Of a stretch of DNA of 64,000 nucleotides, positions 17,025-27,276 are shown piece after piece (positions within the stretch are counted from its first letter, which is position 1; each line of letters opens with the position of its first letter). Origin of the DNA: Microbulbifer hainanensis. Its GTDB lineage: Bacteria; Pseudomonadota; Gammaproteobacteria; Pseudomonadales; Cellvibrionaceae. The stretch spans positions 124,001 through 188,000 of the forward strand of contig NZ_JACZCR010000033.1 of assembly GCF_014904735.1 (NCBI RefSeq). Direction: 5' to 3'. The notes beneath the pieces are model-generated. The model did not search any database. It was given only the letters and a program-made list of their open reading frames with translations, and had not been told where the DNA came from. Both the position numbers and the translations under genes were made by a program.

Positions 17025-18803
17025 ATGCGCAGCGACTACTGTGGCGCCCTTCGATCCGCGGATATTGACCGCGTAGTAACCCTCTGTGGCTGGGTAGACC
17101 GCCGCCGCGATCACGGTGGAGTGATCTTCATCGACCTGCGCGACCGCGACGGTATCGCCCAGGTGGTGTTCGACCCGGACGCAGCGGAACATTTCGAAAT
17201 GGCCGACCGCGTGCGCAGTGAATATGTGCTGAAGGTCACCGGCCGCGTGCGCGCCCGCGCGCTGGAAGCGGTGAACCCGAATATGGTCACCGGCGAGATC
17301 GAGGTCTACGGTACCGAGCTGGAAATTCTCAACACCGCCGAAACCGTGCCTTTCCAGCTGGATGAGCACACAGCCGTGGGCGAGGACGTGCGCCTCAAGT
17401 ACCGCTATCTGGATCTGCGCCGCAACGAGATGCAGAAAAACCTGCGTTTCCGCTCCAAGCTGACCAACGCGATCCGCAATTACCTCGACGGCGAGGGTTT
17501 CCTGGATATCGAGACCCCGATCCTGACCCGCGCCACCCCAGAGGGTGCACGTGACTACCTGGTGCCGAGCCGTACCCACGACGGCAAGTTCTTTGCGCTG
17601 CCGCAGTCGCCGCAGCTGTTCAAGCAGCTGCTGATGGTGTCCGGTTTCGATCGCTACTACCAGATCGCCAAGTGCTTCCGCGACGAGGACCTGCGCGCGG
17701 ACCGCCAGCCGGAATTTACCCAGATTGATATCGAAACCTCCTTCCTCGACGAGGAGGAGATCATGTCGATTACCGAGGGCATGGTGCGCGGCCTGTTCCA
17801 GGAACTGAAGGGTGTGGACCTGGGTGAGTTCCCGCGCATGACCCACTACCAGGCGATGCTGCGCTACGGTTCCGACAAGCCGGACCTGCGTATTCCGCTG
17901 GAGATGGTCGAGATCAAGGACCTGATGACCGAGGTGGAGTTCAAGGTGTTTTCCGGCCCGGCCAACGATCCGAAAGGGCGTGTTGCCGCGCTGAAAGTGC
18001 CGGGTGGTAACGACAAGCTGACCCGGAAGCAGATTGACGATTACGGCAAGTTCGTCGGTATTTATGGGGCCAAAGGGCTGGCCTATATCAAGGTCAACGA
18101 CAAGTCTGACCTGGAAAACGGCCTGCAGTCGCCGATTGTGAAGTTCCTGCCGAACGAAACCCGCGCGGCGATTCTCGAGCGTATGGAGGCCGAGAACGGC
18201 GATCTGATCTTCTTCGGTGCGGACAAGGCGAAGATCGTATCGGAAGCCCTGGGTGCGTTGCGCTGCAAGCTCGGCGCCGACCTGAACCTGTACACCTGTG
18301 AGTGGGCACCGCTGTGGGTTGTGGCCTTCCCGATGTTTGAGGAAGACGACGACGGCAGCCTGACTGCGCTGCACCACCCGTTCACCGCGCCGTCCTGTTC
18401 CCCGGAGGAGCTGGAGGCGAATCCGCTGGGTGCACTGTCGCGCGCCTATGACATGGTGCTGAACGGCACCGAACTGGGCGGTGGCTCTGTACGTATCCAC
18501 GACCAGAAAATGCAGGAAATCGTGTTCCGCATTCTCGGCATCGATGAGCAGGAACAGCGCGAGAAGTTCGGCTTCCTGCTGGACGCGCTGAAATACGGTG
18601 CGCCGCCTCACGGTGGTCTGGCCTTCGGTCTCGACCGCCTGGTAATGCTGATGACCGGCAGCGATTCCATTCGCGACGTCATTGCCTTCCCGAAAACCCA
18701 GAGCGCAGCCTGCGTGATGACCGATGCCCCGGGCACCGTGGATGCCAAGCAGTTGCGTGAACTGAATATTCGCCTGCGCCTCAAAGAAGAGCAGATTAGT
18801 TAA
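17025..18803 (+). CDS. aspS: Aspartyl-tRNA synthetase
   Basis: A 592-residue bacterial-type class II synthetase. It has an OB-fold anticodon-binding domain (residues 1-110), motif 2 in [18 protein letters not shown], a GAD insertion domain in the middle (about 290-410), and motif 3 in [15 protein letters not shown] near the C-terminus. It attaches aspartate to tRNA-Asp. Length and architecture match E. coli AspS (590). It follows the fmdB-like gene and precedes yebC by 56 bp, the usual gammaproteobacterial order. Confidence 0.97.
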   Translation: MRSDYCGALRSADIDRVVTLCGWVDRRRDHGGVIFIDLRDRDGIAQVVFDPDAAEHFEMADRVRSEYVLKVTGRVRARALEAVNPNMVTGEIEVYGTELEILNTAETVPFQLDEHTAVGEDVRLKYRYLDLRRNEMQKNLRFRSKLTNAIRNYLDGEGFLDIETPILTRATPEGARDYLVPSRTHDGKFFALPQSPQLFKQLLMVSGFDRYYQIAKCFRDEDLRADRQPEFTQIDIETSFLDEEEIMSITEGMVRGLFQELKGVDLGEFPRMTHYQAMLRYGSDKPDLRIPLEMVEIKDLMTEVEFKVFSGPANDPKGRVAALKVPGGNDKLTRKQIDDYGKFVGIYGAKGLAYIKVNDKSDLENGLQSPIVKFLPNETRAAILERMEAENGDLIFFGADKAKIVSEALGALRCKLGADLNLYTCEWAPLWVVAFPMFEEDDDGSLTALHHPFTAPSCSPEELEANPLGALSRAYDMVLNGTELGGGSVRIHDQKMQEIVFRILGIDEQEQREKFGFLLDALKYGAPPHGGLAFGLDRLVMLMTGSDSIRDVIAFPKTQSAACVMTDAPGTVDAKQLRELNIRLRLKEEQIS

Positions 18804-18859
18804 GAGAGAGACGGGGAGCCCGGGGCGCGGGCTCCACGCAAACGACCGGAGAGATATCG

Positions 18860-19603
18860 ATGGCGGGACATAGTAAATGGGCCAACATCAAGCACCGCAA
18901 AGCGGCCCAGGATGCCAAGCGCGGTAAGGTTTTCACCAAGATCATCCGCGAGCTGACCGTGGCCGCGAAGTCCGGCCCCAACCCCGAAGACAACCCCACG
19001 CTGCGCGCTACCATCGACAAGGCGCTGGGCGCGAACATGAAGCGCGATACCATCGACAAGGCGATTGCGCGCGGTGCCGGCAACGCCGACGGGGACAACT
19101 ACGAGGCGGTGACCTATGAAGGGTACGGTGTTGGCGGTGTGGCGGTACTGGTGGAGTGCCTGACCGACAATCGCAACCGCACCGTGGCCGAAGTGCGTCA
19201 CGCGTTTACCAAACGCGGCGGCAATCTGGGTACCGACGGTTCGGTGGCCTACCTGTTCTCCCGCAAGGGACAGATGTACTACGAGCCGGGTGTCGACGAA
19301 GATGCGCTGATGGAGGCCGCGCTGGAAGCCGGTGCCGAGGACATCGAGACCAATGACGATGGCAGCATCGAGCTTACCACCGAGTTCCAGGACTACATGC
19401 CGGTCAAGGACGCGCTGAGCGAAGCCGGTTTCAAACCGAATAATGCGGAAATCGCCATGATCCCGTCCACCACGATTCCCCTCGACAAAGAGGGTGCGGA
19501 GAAGGTGATGGCGCTGGTCGATATGCTGGAAGACCTGGACGACGTGCAAAACGTCTATACCAATGCCGATATCCCCGAGGATGTCATGGCGGAGCTGGGC
19601 TAG
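18860..19603 (+). CDS. yebC: YebC/PmpR family transcriptional or translational regulator
   Basis: A 247-residue member of the TACO1/YebC family. It opens with [20 protein letters not shown] and contains the acidic middle [20 protein letters not shown]. Family members were described as DNA-binding regulators (PmpR) and more recently as ribosome-associated factors helping with proline-rich stretches. A consensus-like GGAGAG precedes the ATG, and a strong intrinsic terminator 22 bp after the stop separates it from ruvC. Confidence 0.94.
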   Translation: MAGHSKWANIKHRKAAQDAKRGKVFTKIIRELTVAAKSGPNPEDNPTLRATIDKALGANMKRDTIDKAIARGAGNADGDNYEAVTYEGYGVGGVAVLVECLTDNRNRTVAEVRHAFTKRGGNLGTDGSVAYLFSRKGQMYYEPGVDEDALMEAALEAGAEDIETNDDGSIELTTEFQDYMPVKDALSEAGFKPNNAEIAMIPSTTIPLDKEGAEKVMALVDMLEDLDDVQNVYTNADIPEDVMAELG

Positions 19604-19624
19604 AGCCCACACTACCCGCTCCTG

Positions 19625-19652
19625 AAAATGCCCCGCTCGCCGGGGCATTTTT
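19625..19652 (+). terminator. Intrinsic terminator after yebC
   Basis: ATGCCCCG-CTCGC-CGGGGCAT followed by five T, an 8-bp GC-rich stem. Confidence 0.85.
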
Positions 19653-19742
19653 GTAACCGGGCCGGGTTCGCCTTGACGCTTTACCGCCGCCTTGGGACAC
19701 TTCCCGCCATTATTTGTATAAATGTACAGGGGGCAGGCCGCC

Positions 19743-20273
19743 GTGATCCGCATACTGGGTATCGACCCCGGCTCTCGCAAAACCGGCTACGGCCTTATCG
19801 ACGTCGAGCGCGGCAGGGCCCGCTATGTGGCCAGCGGGGTGATCCGTATCCCCGAGGGACCCTTGCCCGAGCGCCTCAAGCTTATCTTCGATGCCGTCAG
19901 CCAGATCGCCGGCCAGTACCAGCCGCAGCAGATGGCCATCGAAAATGTGTTTATGGCCAAAAGTGCCGGATCGGCGCTGAAGCTGGGTCAGGCCCGCGGG
20001 GCGGCCATTGTCGCTGCCACCAATGCGGATCTGCCGGTGGCGGAATACGAGGCACGCAAGGTCAAGCAGGCGGTGGTGGGCACCGGCGCAGCCGATAAAT
20101 TCCAGGTCCAGCATATGGTCAAGACTCTGCTGGCCCTGCCGGCGGCGCCGCAGGAAGATGCCGCCGATGCGCTGGCGGTGGCGCTGTGCCATATGCACAC
20201 GTCGCAGACATTGTTGCAGACTGCCGGCAGCGGTCGCAGCCGTTTCCGCCGGGGACGCCTGAGCATCTCCTGA
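19743..20273 (+). CDS. ruvC: Holliday junction resolvase RuvC
   Basis: A 176-residue endonuclease that cuts Holliday junctions symmetrically during recombinational repair. The acidic active-site residues are visible in [14 protein letters not shown] (first Asp), [20 protein letters not shown] (Glu) and [13 protein letters not shown] (C-terminal Asp pair). GTG 19743 is preferred because RuvC normally begins two or three residues before ILGIDPG; ATG 19722 would add seven atypical residues. It is first in the ruvC-ruvA-ruvB series, 79 bp before ruvA. Confidence 0.95.
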   Translation: MIRILGIDPGSRKTGYGLIDVERGRARYVASGVIRIPEGPLPERLKLIFDAVSQIAGQYQPQQMAIENVFMAKSAGSALKLGQARGAAIVAATNADLPVAEYEARKVKQAVVGTGAADKFQVQHMVKTLLALPAAPQEDAADALAVALCHMHTSQTLLQTAGSGRSRFRRGRLSIS

Positions 20274-20352
20274 TGGTTTGGTGTCGGCATCAGCGCCTTC
20301 ACACCAAGCACTTTGTTGGTGGCGAAGTCGATAAGAATTGAGAGATTGAATA

Positions 20353-20961
20353 ATGATCGGAAGATTGAGTGGCACGCTTGCCGCAGTGCAACCGCCACTG
20401 TTGCTGGTGGATGTGCAGGGCGTCGGCTACGAAGTGCTCGCGCCCATGACCACTATTTTTGAGCTGCCGGCGCTGGGGCAGGCGGTGCAGCTGCATACCC
20501 ATCTGGCGGTATCTGAGACCGCCCAGACGCTTTACGGTTTCCTGCGCGATAGCGATCGCCAGCTGTTCCGTACCCTGGTCAAGGTCAATGGCGTGGGGCC
20601 GAAGATGGCGCTGGCCATCCTGTCCGGCCTCGACGGCGCGGCACTGGCGCGCTGCGTGGCGGAAGACAATGTGGCGGCGCTGGTGAAGGTGCCAGGGGTC
20701 GGCAAGAAGACCGCCGAGCGCCTGATCGTGGAGCTGCGCGGGAAGCTGGCGCCGGACTTCGGCGACAGCAACGATATCCCGCTGCTGGCAGCGGTGACTC
20801 CGAAGGTCGACCACGTCGGCGAGGCGGAGAGCGCGCTGGCCGCGCTGGGCTACAAGCCCACTGAAGCCACCAAGATGATTGCCCGCGCGAGCAAAGAGCA
20901 GCCGGACGCCGATAGCGCGACGCTGATCCGTCTCGCGCTGAAAAGCATGGCCCCGGCCTAA
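20353..20961 (+). CDS. ruvA: Holliday junction DNA helicase subunit RuvA
   Basis: A 202-residue protein with an N-terminal OB fold (GRLSGTLAAVQPPLLLVDVQ), two helix-hairpin-helix motifs (FRTLVKVNGVGPKMALAIL and VAALVKVPGVGKKTAERLIV) and a C-terminal three-helix domain (about 155-202) that contacts RuvB. RuvA tetramers hold the four-way junction open and load RuvB rings. The coding sequence ends 15 bp before ruvB. Confidence 0.96.
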   Translation: MIGRLSGTLAAVQPPLLLVDVQGVGYEVLAPMTTIFELPALGQAVQLHTHLAVSETAQTLYGFLRDSDRQLFRTLVKVNGVGPKMALAILSGLDGAALARCVAEDNVAALVKVPGVGKKTAERLIVELRGKLAPDFGDSNDIPLLAAVTPKVDHVGEAESALAALGYKPTEATKMIARASKEQPDADSATLIRLALKSMAPA

Positions 20962-20976
20962 TTCGGAGTATCCGCG

Positions 20977-21999
20977 ATGATCGAAGCCGACCGCCTGATT
21001 GCGCCGGAACCCATAGGTCCGTCCGGCCAGGAAGAGCAATACGACCGGGCCGTGCGACCCAAGACGCTGGCGGACTATGTCGGCCAGCCGGTGGTGCGGG
21101 AGCAGATGGAGATCTTTATCCAGGCCGCCAAGCTGCGCAAAGAGGCTCTGGACCACACGCTGGTGTTCGGCCCGCCGGGTCTCGGCAAGACCACTCTCGC
21201 CAATATCATCGCCGAGGAGATGGGTGTCGCCATCAAGACCACTTCTGGCCCGGTGCTGGAAAAAGCCGGGGATCTGGCGGCGCTGATGACCAACCTCGAG
21301 CCCGGCGATGTGCTGTTCATCGATGAGATTCACCGCCTGAGCCCCCATGTGGAGGAGGTCCTGTACCCGGCAATGGAGGACTACCAGCTGGATATCATGA
21401 TCGGCGAGGGCCCCGCGGCGCGCTCGATCAAGCTGGATCTGCCGCCGTTTACGCTGGTCGGTGCCACCACCCGGGCGGGCCTGCTGACTTCACCTCTGCG
21501 GGATCGCTTTGGTATCGTGCAGCGTCTGGAGTTTTACAATGTCGAGGACCTGACCAGCATCGTGCGCCGCTCCGCCGGCCTGATGGGCGTGGAGATGGAC
21601 GAGGGCGGCGCGCTGGAAGTGGCACGCCGCGCCCGCGGCACACCGCGGATCGCCAATCGCCTGCTGCGCCGGGTGCGCGATTATGCCGAGGTCAAAGGTG
21701 ACGGCAGGGTCGATTCCGCCACCGCCGACGCCGCGCTGAATATGCTCAACGTGGATGCGCGCGGTTTCGACCAGCTCGATCGCCGCATGCTCTTGACCAT
21801 GATGGAGAAGTTCGACGGCGGTCCGGTTGGTGTCGACAGCCTTGCCGCCGCGGTGAGCGAGGAGCGGGACACCATCGAGGATGTGCTGGAGCCCTACCTT
21901 ATCCAGCAGGGCTACATCTCCAGGACTCCGCGGGGGCGCGTGGCGACGTCACTGGCCTACGAGCATTTCGGCATCCCGAAGCCGGACAGCAAGATTTAA
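20977..21999 (+). CDS. ruvB: Holliday junction branch migration ATPase RuvB
   Basis: A 340-residue AAA+ motor. Walker A is [15 protein letters not shown], Walker B is [11 protein letters not shown], and sensor 1 is [16 protein letters not shown]. The C-terminal winged-helix domain ends [17 protein letters not shown]. It forms hexameric rings that pump DNA through the RuvA-bound junction. Translation is probably coupled to ruvA in the same transcript. Confidence 0.97.
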   Translation: MIEADRLIAPEPIGPSGQEEQYDRAVRPKTLADYVGQPVVREQMEIFIQAAKLRKEALDHTLVFGPPGLGKTTLANIIAEEMGVAIKTTSGPVLEKAGDLAALMTNLEPGDVLFIDEIHRLSPHVEEVLYPAMEDYQLDIMIGEGPAARSIKLDLPPFTLVGATTRAGLLTSPLRDRFGIVQRLEFYNVEDLTSIVRRSAGLMGVEMDEGGALEVARRARGTPRIANRLLRRVRDYAEVKGDGRVDSATADAALNMLNVDARGFDQLDRRMLLTMMEKFDGGPVGVDSLAAAVSEERDTIEDVLEPYLIQQGYISRTPRGRVATSLAYEHFGIPKPDSKI

Positions 22000-22059
22000 C
22001 GGTGGTGTCACCTGTGGCCAGGGGTCGCGGGTGTGCCCTGTAGATAACAATAAGGAAGC

Positions 22060-22467
22060 GTGTTGGCAGAACCCTTCAGTATCCCCATTCGCGTCTATAT
22101 CGAGGACACGGATGCCGGTGGAATCGTCTATTACGTCAATTATTTGAAGTATATGGAGCGCGCGCGCACAGAATTCGTGCGTTCGCTCGGCTATGATAAG
22201 CCGGCAATGCCGCAACAGGGGTTGTTGCTGGTGGTGCACTCGGCCGAAGTCCAGTACCGCCGCTCGGCCTGGCTGGACGACGCATTGCGGGCCACCGCGG
22301 CGATTGGCAAACTGGGCCGGGCCGCAGTGACCTTCGAGCAGAAAATCTGGCGCAATGATGAAATTATTTGCGAGGCTGTGGTCAAAGTCGCCTGCGTGGC
22401 AGAAGACAGCCGCAAACCCTGCGCGCTACCAGAATCCATTTACTCAGCATTAAAGGCAGCTTGTTAA
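22060..22467 (+). CDS. ybgC: Tol-Pal-associated acyl-CoA thioesterase YbgC
   Basis: A 135-residue hot-dog-fold thioesterase. The signature IEDTDAGGIVYYVNYLKYMERAR includes the catalytic Asp of the 4-hydroxybenzoyl-CoA thioesterase class. In E. coli YbgC interacts with acyl carrier protein and phospholipid enzymes; its exact link to Tol-Pal is unsettled. The start is either GTG 22060 or TTG 22063; AAGGAA at 22052-22057 spaces better for the TTG. It heads the tol cluster, 3 bp before tolQ. Confidence 0.92.
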   Translation: MLAEPFSIPIRVYIEDTDAGGIVYYVNYLKYMERARTEFVRSLGYDKPAMPQQGLLLVVHSAEVQYRRSAWLDDALRATAAIGKLGRAAVTFEQKIWRNDEIICEAVVKVACVAEDSRKPCALPESIYSALKAAC

Positions 22468-22470
22468 GAA

Positions 22471-23160
22471 ATGAACGCCGGTGAACACGTTTCCCTGTGG
22501 GGGCTGATACAGAACGCCAGTCTGCTGGTGCAGTTGGTCATGATGCTACTGCTGCTGGCCTCGGTCATCTCGTGGGTCATGATCATTCAGCGCGGTCTGT
22601 ACCTGTCGCGCGCTAAGCGCTCCATGTCCAATTTTGAGCGCCGCTTCTGGTCAGGGGCCGACCTCAATCAGCTGTTCCGCGAGGGGAACGCCCGTGCCGA
22701 AAAAGGCCGGATGGACGGGGTTGAATCGATCTTCCGCGCCGGATTTACCGAATTTACCCGGCTGCGCCAGCAGGGCCGCAGCGGGCCCGAAGCAGTGATG
22801 GAAGGGGCCGAGCGCGCGATGCGTGTGGCCATGTCCCGCGAGCAGGAAAAGGTGGAAATGAACCTGCCATTCCTCGCCAGTGTGGGTTCGGTGAGCCCTT
22901 ATATCGGCCTGTTCGGTACCGTCTGGGGCATCATGAATTCCTTCCGCGGCCTGGCCACTATGCACCAGGCTACCATCGCCACTGTTGCCCCCGGCATCAG
23001 TGAGGCGCTGGTCGCCACGGCGATGGGTCTGTTTGCCGCCATCCCGGCAGTGCTCGCCTACAACCGCTATTCGGCCAAGGCGGAGTGGCTGCTGTCCAGC
23101 TACGAGACTTTTGCCGAGGAGTTCTCCTCCATCCTGCACCGCAAGGTGCACTCCGGCTGA
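22471..23160 (+). CDS. tolQ: Tol-Pal protein TolQ
   Basis: A 229-residue inner-membrane protein of the ExbB/MotA family. One N-terminal helix (LVQLVMMLLLLASVISWVMI) is followed by a cytoplasmic loop and two further helices, which include VGSVSPYIGLFGTVWGIMNS and ISEALVATAMGLFAAIPAVL. With TolR it forms the proton channel that energises TolA during outer-membrane constriction at division. It follows ybgC almost directly and lies 27 bp upstream of tolR. Confidence 0.96.
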   Translation: MNAGEHVSLWGLIQNASLLVQLVMMLLLLASVISWVMIIQRGLYLSRAKRSMSNFERRFWSGADLNQLFREGNARAEKGRMDGVESIFRAGFTEFTRLRQQGRSGPEAVMEGAERAMRVAMSREQEKVEMNLPFLASVGSVSPYIGLFGTVWGIMNSFRGLATMHQATIATVAPGISEALVATAMGLFAAIPAVLAYNRYSAKAEWLLSSYETFAEEFSSILHRKVHSG

Positions 23161-23187
23161 TCGGGTGCTGATAGAGAGCGGATAGAT

Positions 23188-23619
23188 ATGAGCGTTTTTC
23201 GCAAGGCACCCAAGCGCAAACTGGTTTCAGACATCAACGTTGTTCCCTACATCGACGTGATGCTGGTGTTGCTCGTGGTGTTCATGGTCACCGCGCCACT
23301 GCTGATGCAGGGCGTGAAAGTTGACCTGCCCAATGCCCCCTCTTCACCCATCGAGGACACCGACGACGAACCCCTGATTGTCTCTGTGCGAGCCGACGGC
23401 ACCTACTACCTGAACCTCGGCTCAGAGGAAAAGGTGGCCAAGCCCTTGGAAGAGATCCAGAAGACGGTGGCCAAGGTGCTGCGGCAGAAGCCGAAGACGC
23501 CGGTCCTGGTCTGGGGTGATACCGATGCCAAGTACGGCCTGATCGTCGGTGCCATGACCCAGCTGCAGAAGGCCGGTGCGCCCAGCGTCGGCCTGGTCAC
23601 CGAGCCGCCGCAGGAGTAG
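23188..23619 (+). CDS. tolR: Tol-Pal protein TolR
   Basis: A 143-residue ExbD-family protein. Its single membrane helix (VVPYIDVMLVLLVVFMVTAP) contains the channel aspartate in YIDVML, the residue protonated during energy transduction. The periplasmic domain (about 45-140) ends in a short TolR fold. It acts as the stator partner of TolQ. GAGAGCGGATAG precedes the ATG; tolA starts 7 bp after the stop. Confidence 0.96.
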   Translation: MSVFRKAPKRKLVSDINVVPYIDVMLVLLVVFMVTAPLLMQGVKVDLPNAPSSPIEDTDDEPLIVSVRADGTYYLNLGSEEKVAKPLEEIQKTVAKVLRQKPKTPVLVWGDTDAKYGLIVGAMTQLQKAGAPSVGLVTEPPQE

Positions 23620-23626
23620 GTTGAGC

Positions 23627-24412
23627 ATGGGATCCCGCAGTTCCTACGGTCTCGCGATATTCCTGAGCCTCGTGTTGCACGGGGTGTTGGTCGCCGCGAT
23701 CGGCTTTGGTTGGGAGGCGAGCAGTAAAATGGAGCGCAAGCCCATGCCGAAGTTCGTGCAGGCGAAGCTGGTGACCATGGATGCGACGGTTAAACAGAAG
23801 AAATCGCCGCCAAAGACCGATCTGATCAAAAAGCGCCAGCAACAGCGCGAGCTCGAGCGCCAGCGCAAGGCGGAAGCGGAGAAAAAACGCCGCGCCGCAC
23901 TCGAAAGAAAGAAGAAGGCGGAAGCCGAGCAGAAGAAAAAGGCCGAGGCCCAGCGCAAGAAGAAGGCTGCGGAAGAAAAGGCCCGCAAGGAGAAGGAGCG
24001 CAAGGAAAAAGAGCGCAAAGAACAGATGGAACAGGAGCGCAAGAGCGCTTTTGACGAGGCCCTCGAAGAGGAAGAGGATCTCATGGATGCGCGCGAGGAT
24101 GCCAAGGCGGTCATGTCGGTCGCCCAGGCAATTCAGGCGCGCATCGAGTCCGTGTGGAGTCGCCCGCCCAGCGCACGCAACGGCATGCTCACCGTGGTGC
24201 AAATCAACTTTGTACCCACCGGCCGGGTGGTGGCGGCCAACATTATCGAAGGCAGTGGTAATGCGGCGCTTGACCGTTCGGTCCTGCAGGCCATCCGCAA
24301 GGTGGAAGTGTTCCCCGAAGTGGCGGACCTGGCCCGGGAAGAGCCGAGCGTGTTCGAGCGTGAAGTCCGTACTACCGTATTGAAATTTATTGTCGAAGAT
24401 CTGCGCCAATGA
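23627..24412 (+). CDS. tolA: Tol-Pal protein TolA
   Basis: A 261-residue protein with an N-terminal membrane helix ([19 protein letters not shown]). A charged, Lys/Arg/Glu/Ala-rich helical domain of about 100 residues (about 60-155) spans the periplasm. The C-terminal domain ending FIVEDLRQ binds TolB and Pal. The helical domain is shorter than in E. coli TolA (421 residues). The frame is open upstream of the chosen ATG, where TTG 23621 is an alternative. The stop overlaps tolB by 4 bp. Confidence 0.94.
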   Translation: MGSRSSYGLAIFLSLVLHGVLVAAIGFGWEASSKMERKPMPKFVQAKLVTMDATVKQKKSPPKTDLIKKRQQQRELERQRKAEAEKKRRAALERKKKAEAEQKKKAEAQRKKKAAEEKARKEKERKEKERKEQMEQERKSAFDEALEEEEDLMDAREDAKAVMSVAQAIQARIESVWSRPPSARNGMLTVVQINFVPTGRVVAANIIEGSGNAALDRSVLQAIRKVEVFPEVADLAREEPSVFEREVRTTVLKFIVEDLRQ

Positions 24413-25704
24413 TAAAGAACTTACTGAAAACCGTGTTTTTAGTGGCTGTAGCCTCCCTCAGTATCGGGGCGCACGCACAGCTGGTTGTGGAAATTAAGAC
24501 GGGTAACGAAAACCCGACTCCGATAGCCATTTCGCCGTTCAGCTGGTCTGGCAGCGGCGTATTGCCGGAGGATGTGGCCGGTATCGTCTCTGCGGATTTA
24601 CGCCGCAGTGGCCTGTTTGCACCGGTGCCCCAGGAGGACATGCTGTCCTTCCCGAAATCGGCGGAAGAAGTTAATTTCCGGGATTGGCGGGTGCTGGGAA
24701 CTGAATACGTTGTCACTGGTCGTATAGAACCCCAGGCCACCGGCTACCTGCTGACGTTCGATCTGGTCAATATCTTTGGCCAGCACAAGATGTTCACGAA
24801 GCAGGTTAGCGGCGGCAGCCGCCAGTTGCGCGATATCGCGCACCGGGCGGCTGACGAGATCTTTCAGGCAATCACCGGCATTCGCGGTGCCTTTGCCACC
24901 GAAATGATCTACGTCCAGGAGGAGAAACGCGGCGGCCGCCCCAGCTATGCGCTGATGCGGTCGGATATTGACGGTGCGCGACCGAAGCAAATCCGCCGCT
25001 TCAGCCAGCCGGTGATGTCACCGTCCTGGTCGCCCAATGGGCAGGAAGTGGCTTATGTTTCGTTCGAAACCGGGCGCCCGGCCATCTTCAGGGAGAACCT
25101 GAAGACGGGGGCGCGTCAGCAGCTGACCAATTTCAAGGGGCTCAACAGCTCCCCAACCTGGTCACCTGATGGCACCAAGATGGCAATGGTGCTGTCCAAG
25201 GACGGCAATCCGGAGATCTACGTACTGGATTTGAGGTCTGGCAAGTTCACCCGGTTGACCCGGCACTTTGCCATCGACACCGAACCGAACTGGATGCCGG
25301 ATGGGAAATCGCTGGTTTTTACCTCCGATAGGGGAGGTAAGCCACAAATTTACCAATTGACTCTTGCCACTGGTCAAGTAGACCGCTTAACCTTCGATGG
25401 CGACTACAACGCAAGGCCGCGGGTGTCTCCAGATGGGAAAACGCTGGTCATGGTGCATCGTAGCAGGGGGGTATTCACGATTGCGACGATGGATATCAAG
25501 ACCGGCAGAATGCGTGTCCTTACGGAAACGCGCTTGGATGAATCCCCCAGTATTGCACCGAATGGAGCGATGCTGATGTATGCGACCAAGCAGGGGGGCA
25601 AGGGGATTCTTGCCGCTGTGTCGCTGGATGCCGGGGTGAAGTACAACCTTCCATCTCAGCGGGGCAGTGTGCGCGAACCGGCGTGGTCGCCGTATTTTGA
25701 TTGA
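24409..25704 (+). CDS. tolB: Tol-Pal translocation protein TolB
   Basis: A 431-residue periplasmic protein. A signal peptide (to about residue 23, SIGAHAQ) is followed by an alpha/beta N-terminal domain and a six-bladed beta-propeller. The propeller repeats are recognisable as [48 protein letters not shown] and [15 protein letters not shown]. TolB shuttles between TolA and the lipoprotein Pal. It starts in an ATGA overlap with tolA, and pal follows after 104 bp. Confidence 0.96.
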   Translation: MIKNLLKTVFLVAVASLSIGAHAQLVVEIKTGNENPTPIAISPFSWSGSGVLPEDVAGIVSADLRRSGLFAPVPQEDMLSFPKSAEEVNFRDWRVLGTEYVVTGRIEPQATGYLLTFDLVNIFGQHKMFTKQVSGGSRQLRDIAHRAADEIFQAITGIRGAFATEMIYVQEEKRGGRPSYALMRSDIDGARPKQIRRFSQPVMSPSWSPNGQEVAYVSFETGRPAIFRENLKTGARQQLTNFKGLNSSPTWSPDGTKMAMVLSKDGNPEIYVLDLRSGKFTRLTRHFAIDTEPNWMPDGKSLVFTSDRGGKPQIYQLTLATGQVDRLTFDGDYNARPRVSPDGKTLVMVHRSRGVFTIATMDIKTGRMRVLTETRLDESPSIAPNGAMLMYATKQGGKGILAAVSLDAGVKYNLPSQRGSVREPAWSPYFD

Positions 25705-25808
25705 TAAGGGGTGCCCGCACTTCACGGTTACGTGTCTGCGGCGGGTGTGGATAAAGACAAGTTAAAAGTCTTGCAGGATTTTTCGATAACACTAAAGCGG
25801 AGTTGTTT

Positions 25809-26285
25809 ATGTTGAAATCAGTAAAAGCTGGCCTGGGTTTGGCCTGTGTCCTGGCAGTTCTCGGCGGTTGTTCTAGCACCGATACCGACGACAGTGCACA
25901 AACACAACAAATGACCCAAACCCAAGAGCCGGTTGTAGACACCACTACCACCGAACAAGCAGTACCGCTGGACAATGTCGTTTACTTCGATTTTGACCAG
26001 TCCCTGCTGAAGCCTTCCACTCGCGAGCTGCTGATTCAGCACGCTGACCGCATGCGCGGCACCAGCGCTCACGTACGTCTGGAAGGTCACGCCGACGAAC
26101 TGGGTACCCGCGAGTACAACCTGGCCCTGGGTGAGCGCCGTGCAAACGCCGTGCGTGACTTCCTGGTACTGCAGGGTGTAGATCCGGCCAACCTGGAAGT
26201 GATCAGCTACGGTGAAGAGCGTCCGGCCGTTGAAGGCTCCAGCGAAGCTGCCCGCGCCAAGAACCGTCGCGTTGTGATTAACTGA
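25809..26285 (+). CDS. pal: Peptidoglycan-associated lipoprotein Pal
   Basis: A 158-residue outer-membrane lipoprotein. The lipobox is VLGGC (about residue 21), followed by a Thr/Gln/Asp-rich linker and an OmpA-like peptidoglycan-binding domain (VVYFDFDQSLLKPSTRELL to SYGEERPA) that binds diaminopimelate. Codon choice is noticeably stricter than in the neighbours, as expected for an abundant protein. ATG 25809 is preferred over TTG 25803. The 104-bp gap after tolB probably holds a separate promoter, since Pal is needed in excess. Confidence 0.96.
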   Translation: MLKSVKAGLGLACVLAVLGGCSSTDTDDSAQTQQMTQTQEPVVDTTTTEQAVPLDNVVYFDFDQSLLKPSTRELLIQHADRMRGTSAHVRLEGHADELGTREYNLALGERRANAVRDFLVLQGVDPANLEVISYGEERPAVEGSSEAARAKNRRVVIN

Positions 26286-26295
26286 TCGTCAATGG

Positions 26296-27168
26296 ATGCC
26301 AATGGCTTTAACGATTAGAAAGATCGCGATCGCCGCAGCCTCTCTGGCTGCGGCATCGCCCGTATTCTCGCAGGCGCCGATTGTTGACCTGTCCTCGGAC
26401 AGTGCACAGCAGTCGGCGCCCGCATATCAGCAGACTCCCGCACGGGAGACGCAGCTTGCGAGTGCCGCACCGTCTCCCCGCTACCAGCAGCGGGCGCAGT
26501 CCAACCCCCAGGCAGAAGCCTACTACCAGATGCAGGTCCTGCAGCAGGAAGTCCAGGAACTGCGCGGTACGGTGGAAGAGCTGCGACATGAGGTCAAGCG
26601 CCTGAAGCAGCAGCGCACCGACGACTATATGGACCTGGATCGCCGGATTGCCCGGCTGTCCGGTGCCGAACCGTCGTCCAAGCCGCCCGGCGCTGGCAGT
26701 CAGACCCAAGCCGACGACAATGGTGACGAGGGTGCTTCCATCAATGGCAGCAGCGCTCAAACCGCCCCAGCGGCGGCGAGCAGTCCTGAGGCCAGCGACG
26801 AAGAGCGCAAGCGTTACCAGGCCAGTTTTGGGCTGGCCCGCAACGGCGATTACGCTGGCGCCAGTGAGGAGTTCAAGCGCCTGCTGAAGGACTACCCGAA
26901 TGGCCATTACGCCCCGAACGCCAATTACTGGCTGGGCGAAATTGCCCTGGTGCAGGGCAATCTCGAGGAGGCACGCCAGTGGTTCGTGGCTCTGCTCGAT
27001 GGCTACCCGAATTCCACCAAGGTGTGGGATGGCCGCTATAAGCTTGGGACTGTCTATCATCAGCTGGGTGATGACACGCGCGCCCGGGAGCTGCTCGAGC
27101 AGGTGGCCGGCAGCGACGCCCGCGCCGCAAGCCTGGCCAAAAAATACCTGGAACAGAATTTCCAGTAG
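26296..27168 (+). CDS. cpoB: Cell division coordinator CpoB (YbgF)
   Basis: A 290-residue periplasmic protein. A signal peptide ends around PVFSQA. An N-terminal trimerising coiled coil (about 70-115, QVLQQEVQELRGTVEELRHE) follows, then a low-complexity linker, and a C-terminal TPR domain of three repeats (ANYWLGEIALVQGNLEEARQ and neighbours). In E. coli CpoB links Tol-Pal with PBP1B at the septum. ATGs at 26296 and 26302 are both usable. It closes the tol-pal cluster; a hairpin follows. Confidence 0.93.
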   Translation: MPMALTIRKIAIAAASLAAASPVFSQAPIVDLSSDSAQQSAPAYQQTPARETQLASAAPSPRYQQRAQSNPQAEAYYQMQVLQQEVQELRGTVEELRHEVKRLKQQRTDDYMDLDRRIARLSGAEPSSKPPGAGSQTQADDNGDEGASINGSSAQTAPAAASSPEASDEERKRYQASFGLARNGDYAGASEEFKRLLKDYPNGHYAPNANYWLGEIALVQGNLEEARQWFVALLDGYPNSTKVWDGRYKLGTVYHQLGDDTRARELLEQVAGSDARAASLAKKYLEQNFQ

Positions 27169-27225
27169 ATCGGGCTGGCGGACTGGGGTCCGCTGGTTTT
27201 TTGATCACAAAAGTCCTATGATCCG

Positions 27226-27264
27226 CGCCCGGGTGGCATTAGCTCCCCGGGCGTTTGTGTTTTT
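27226..27264 (+). terminator. Hairpin with T-rich tail between cpoB and queE
   Basis: CGCCCGGG, a 12-base loop, CCCGGGCG, then TTTGTGTTTTT. It ends 12 bp before the queE ATG. A TATGAT (27218-27223) just before it could be a -10 box, in which case the hairpin would be the extreme 5' end of queE mRNA rather than the cpoB terminator. Confidence 0.55.
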
Positions 27265-27276
27265 GGCCGGCTATCT

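Noticed and set aside
16707..18611. 634-codon minus-strand frame opposite aspS
   Set aside because: Antisense of aspS with no homology pattern; aspS itself is unambiguous.
23800..24060. Low-complexity lysine/glutamate-rich region as a misassembly or repeat
   Set aside because: It is the long periplasmic helix expected in TolA.
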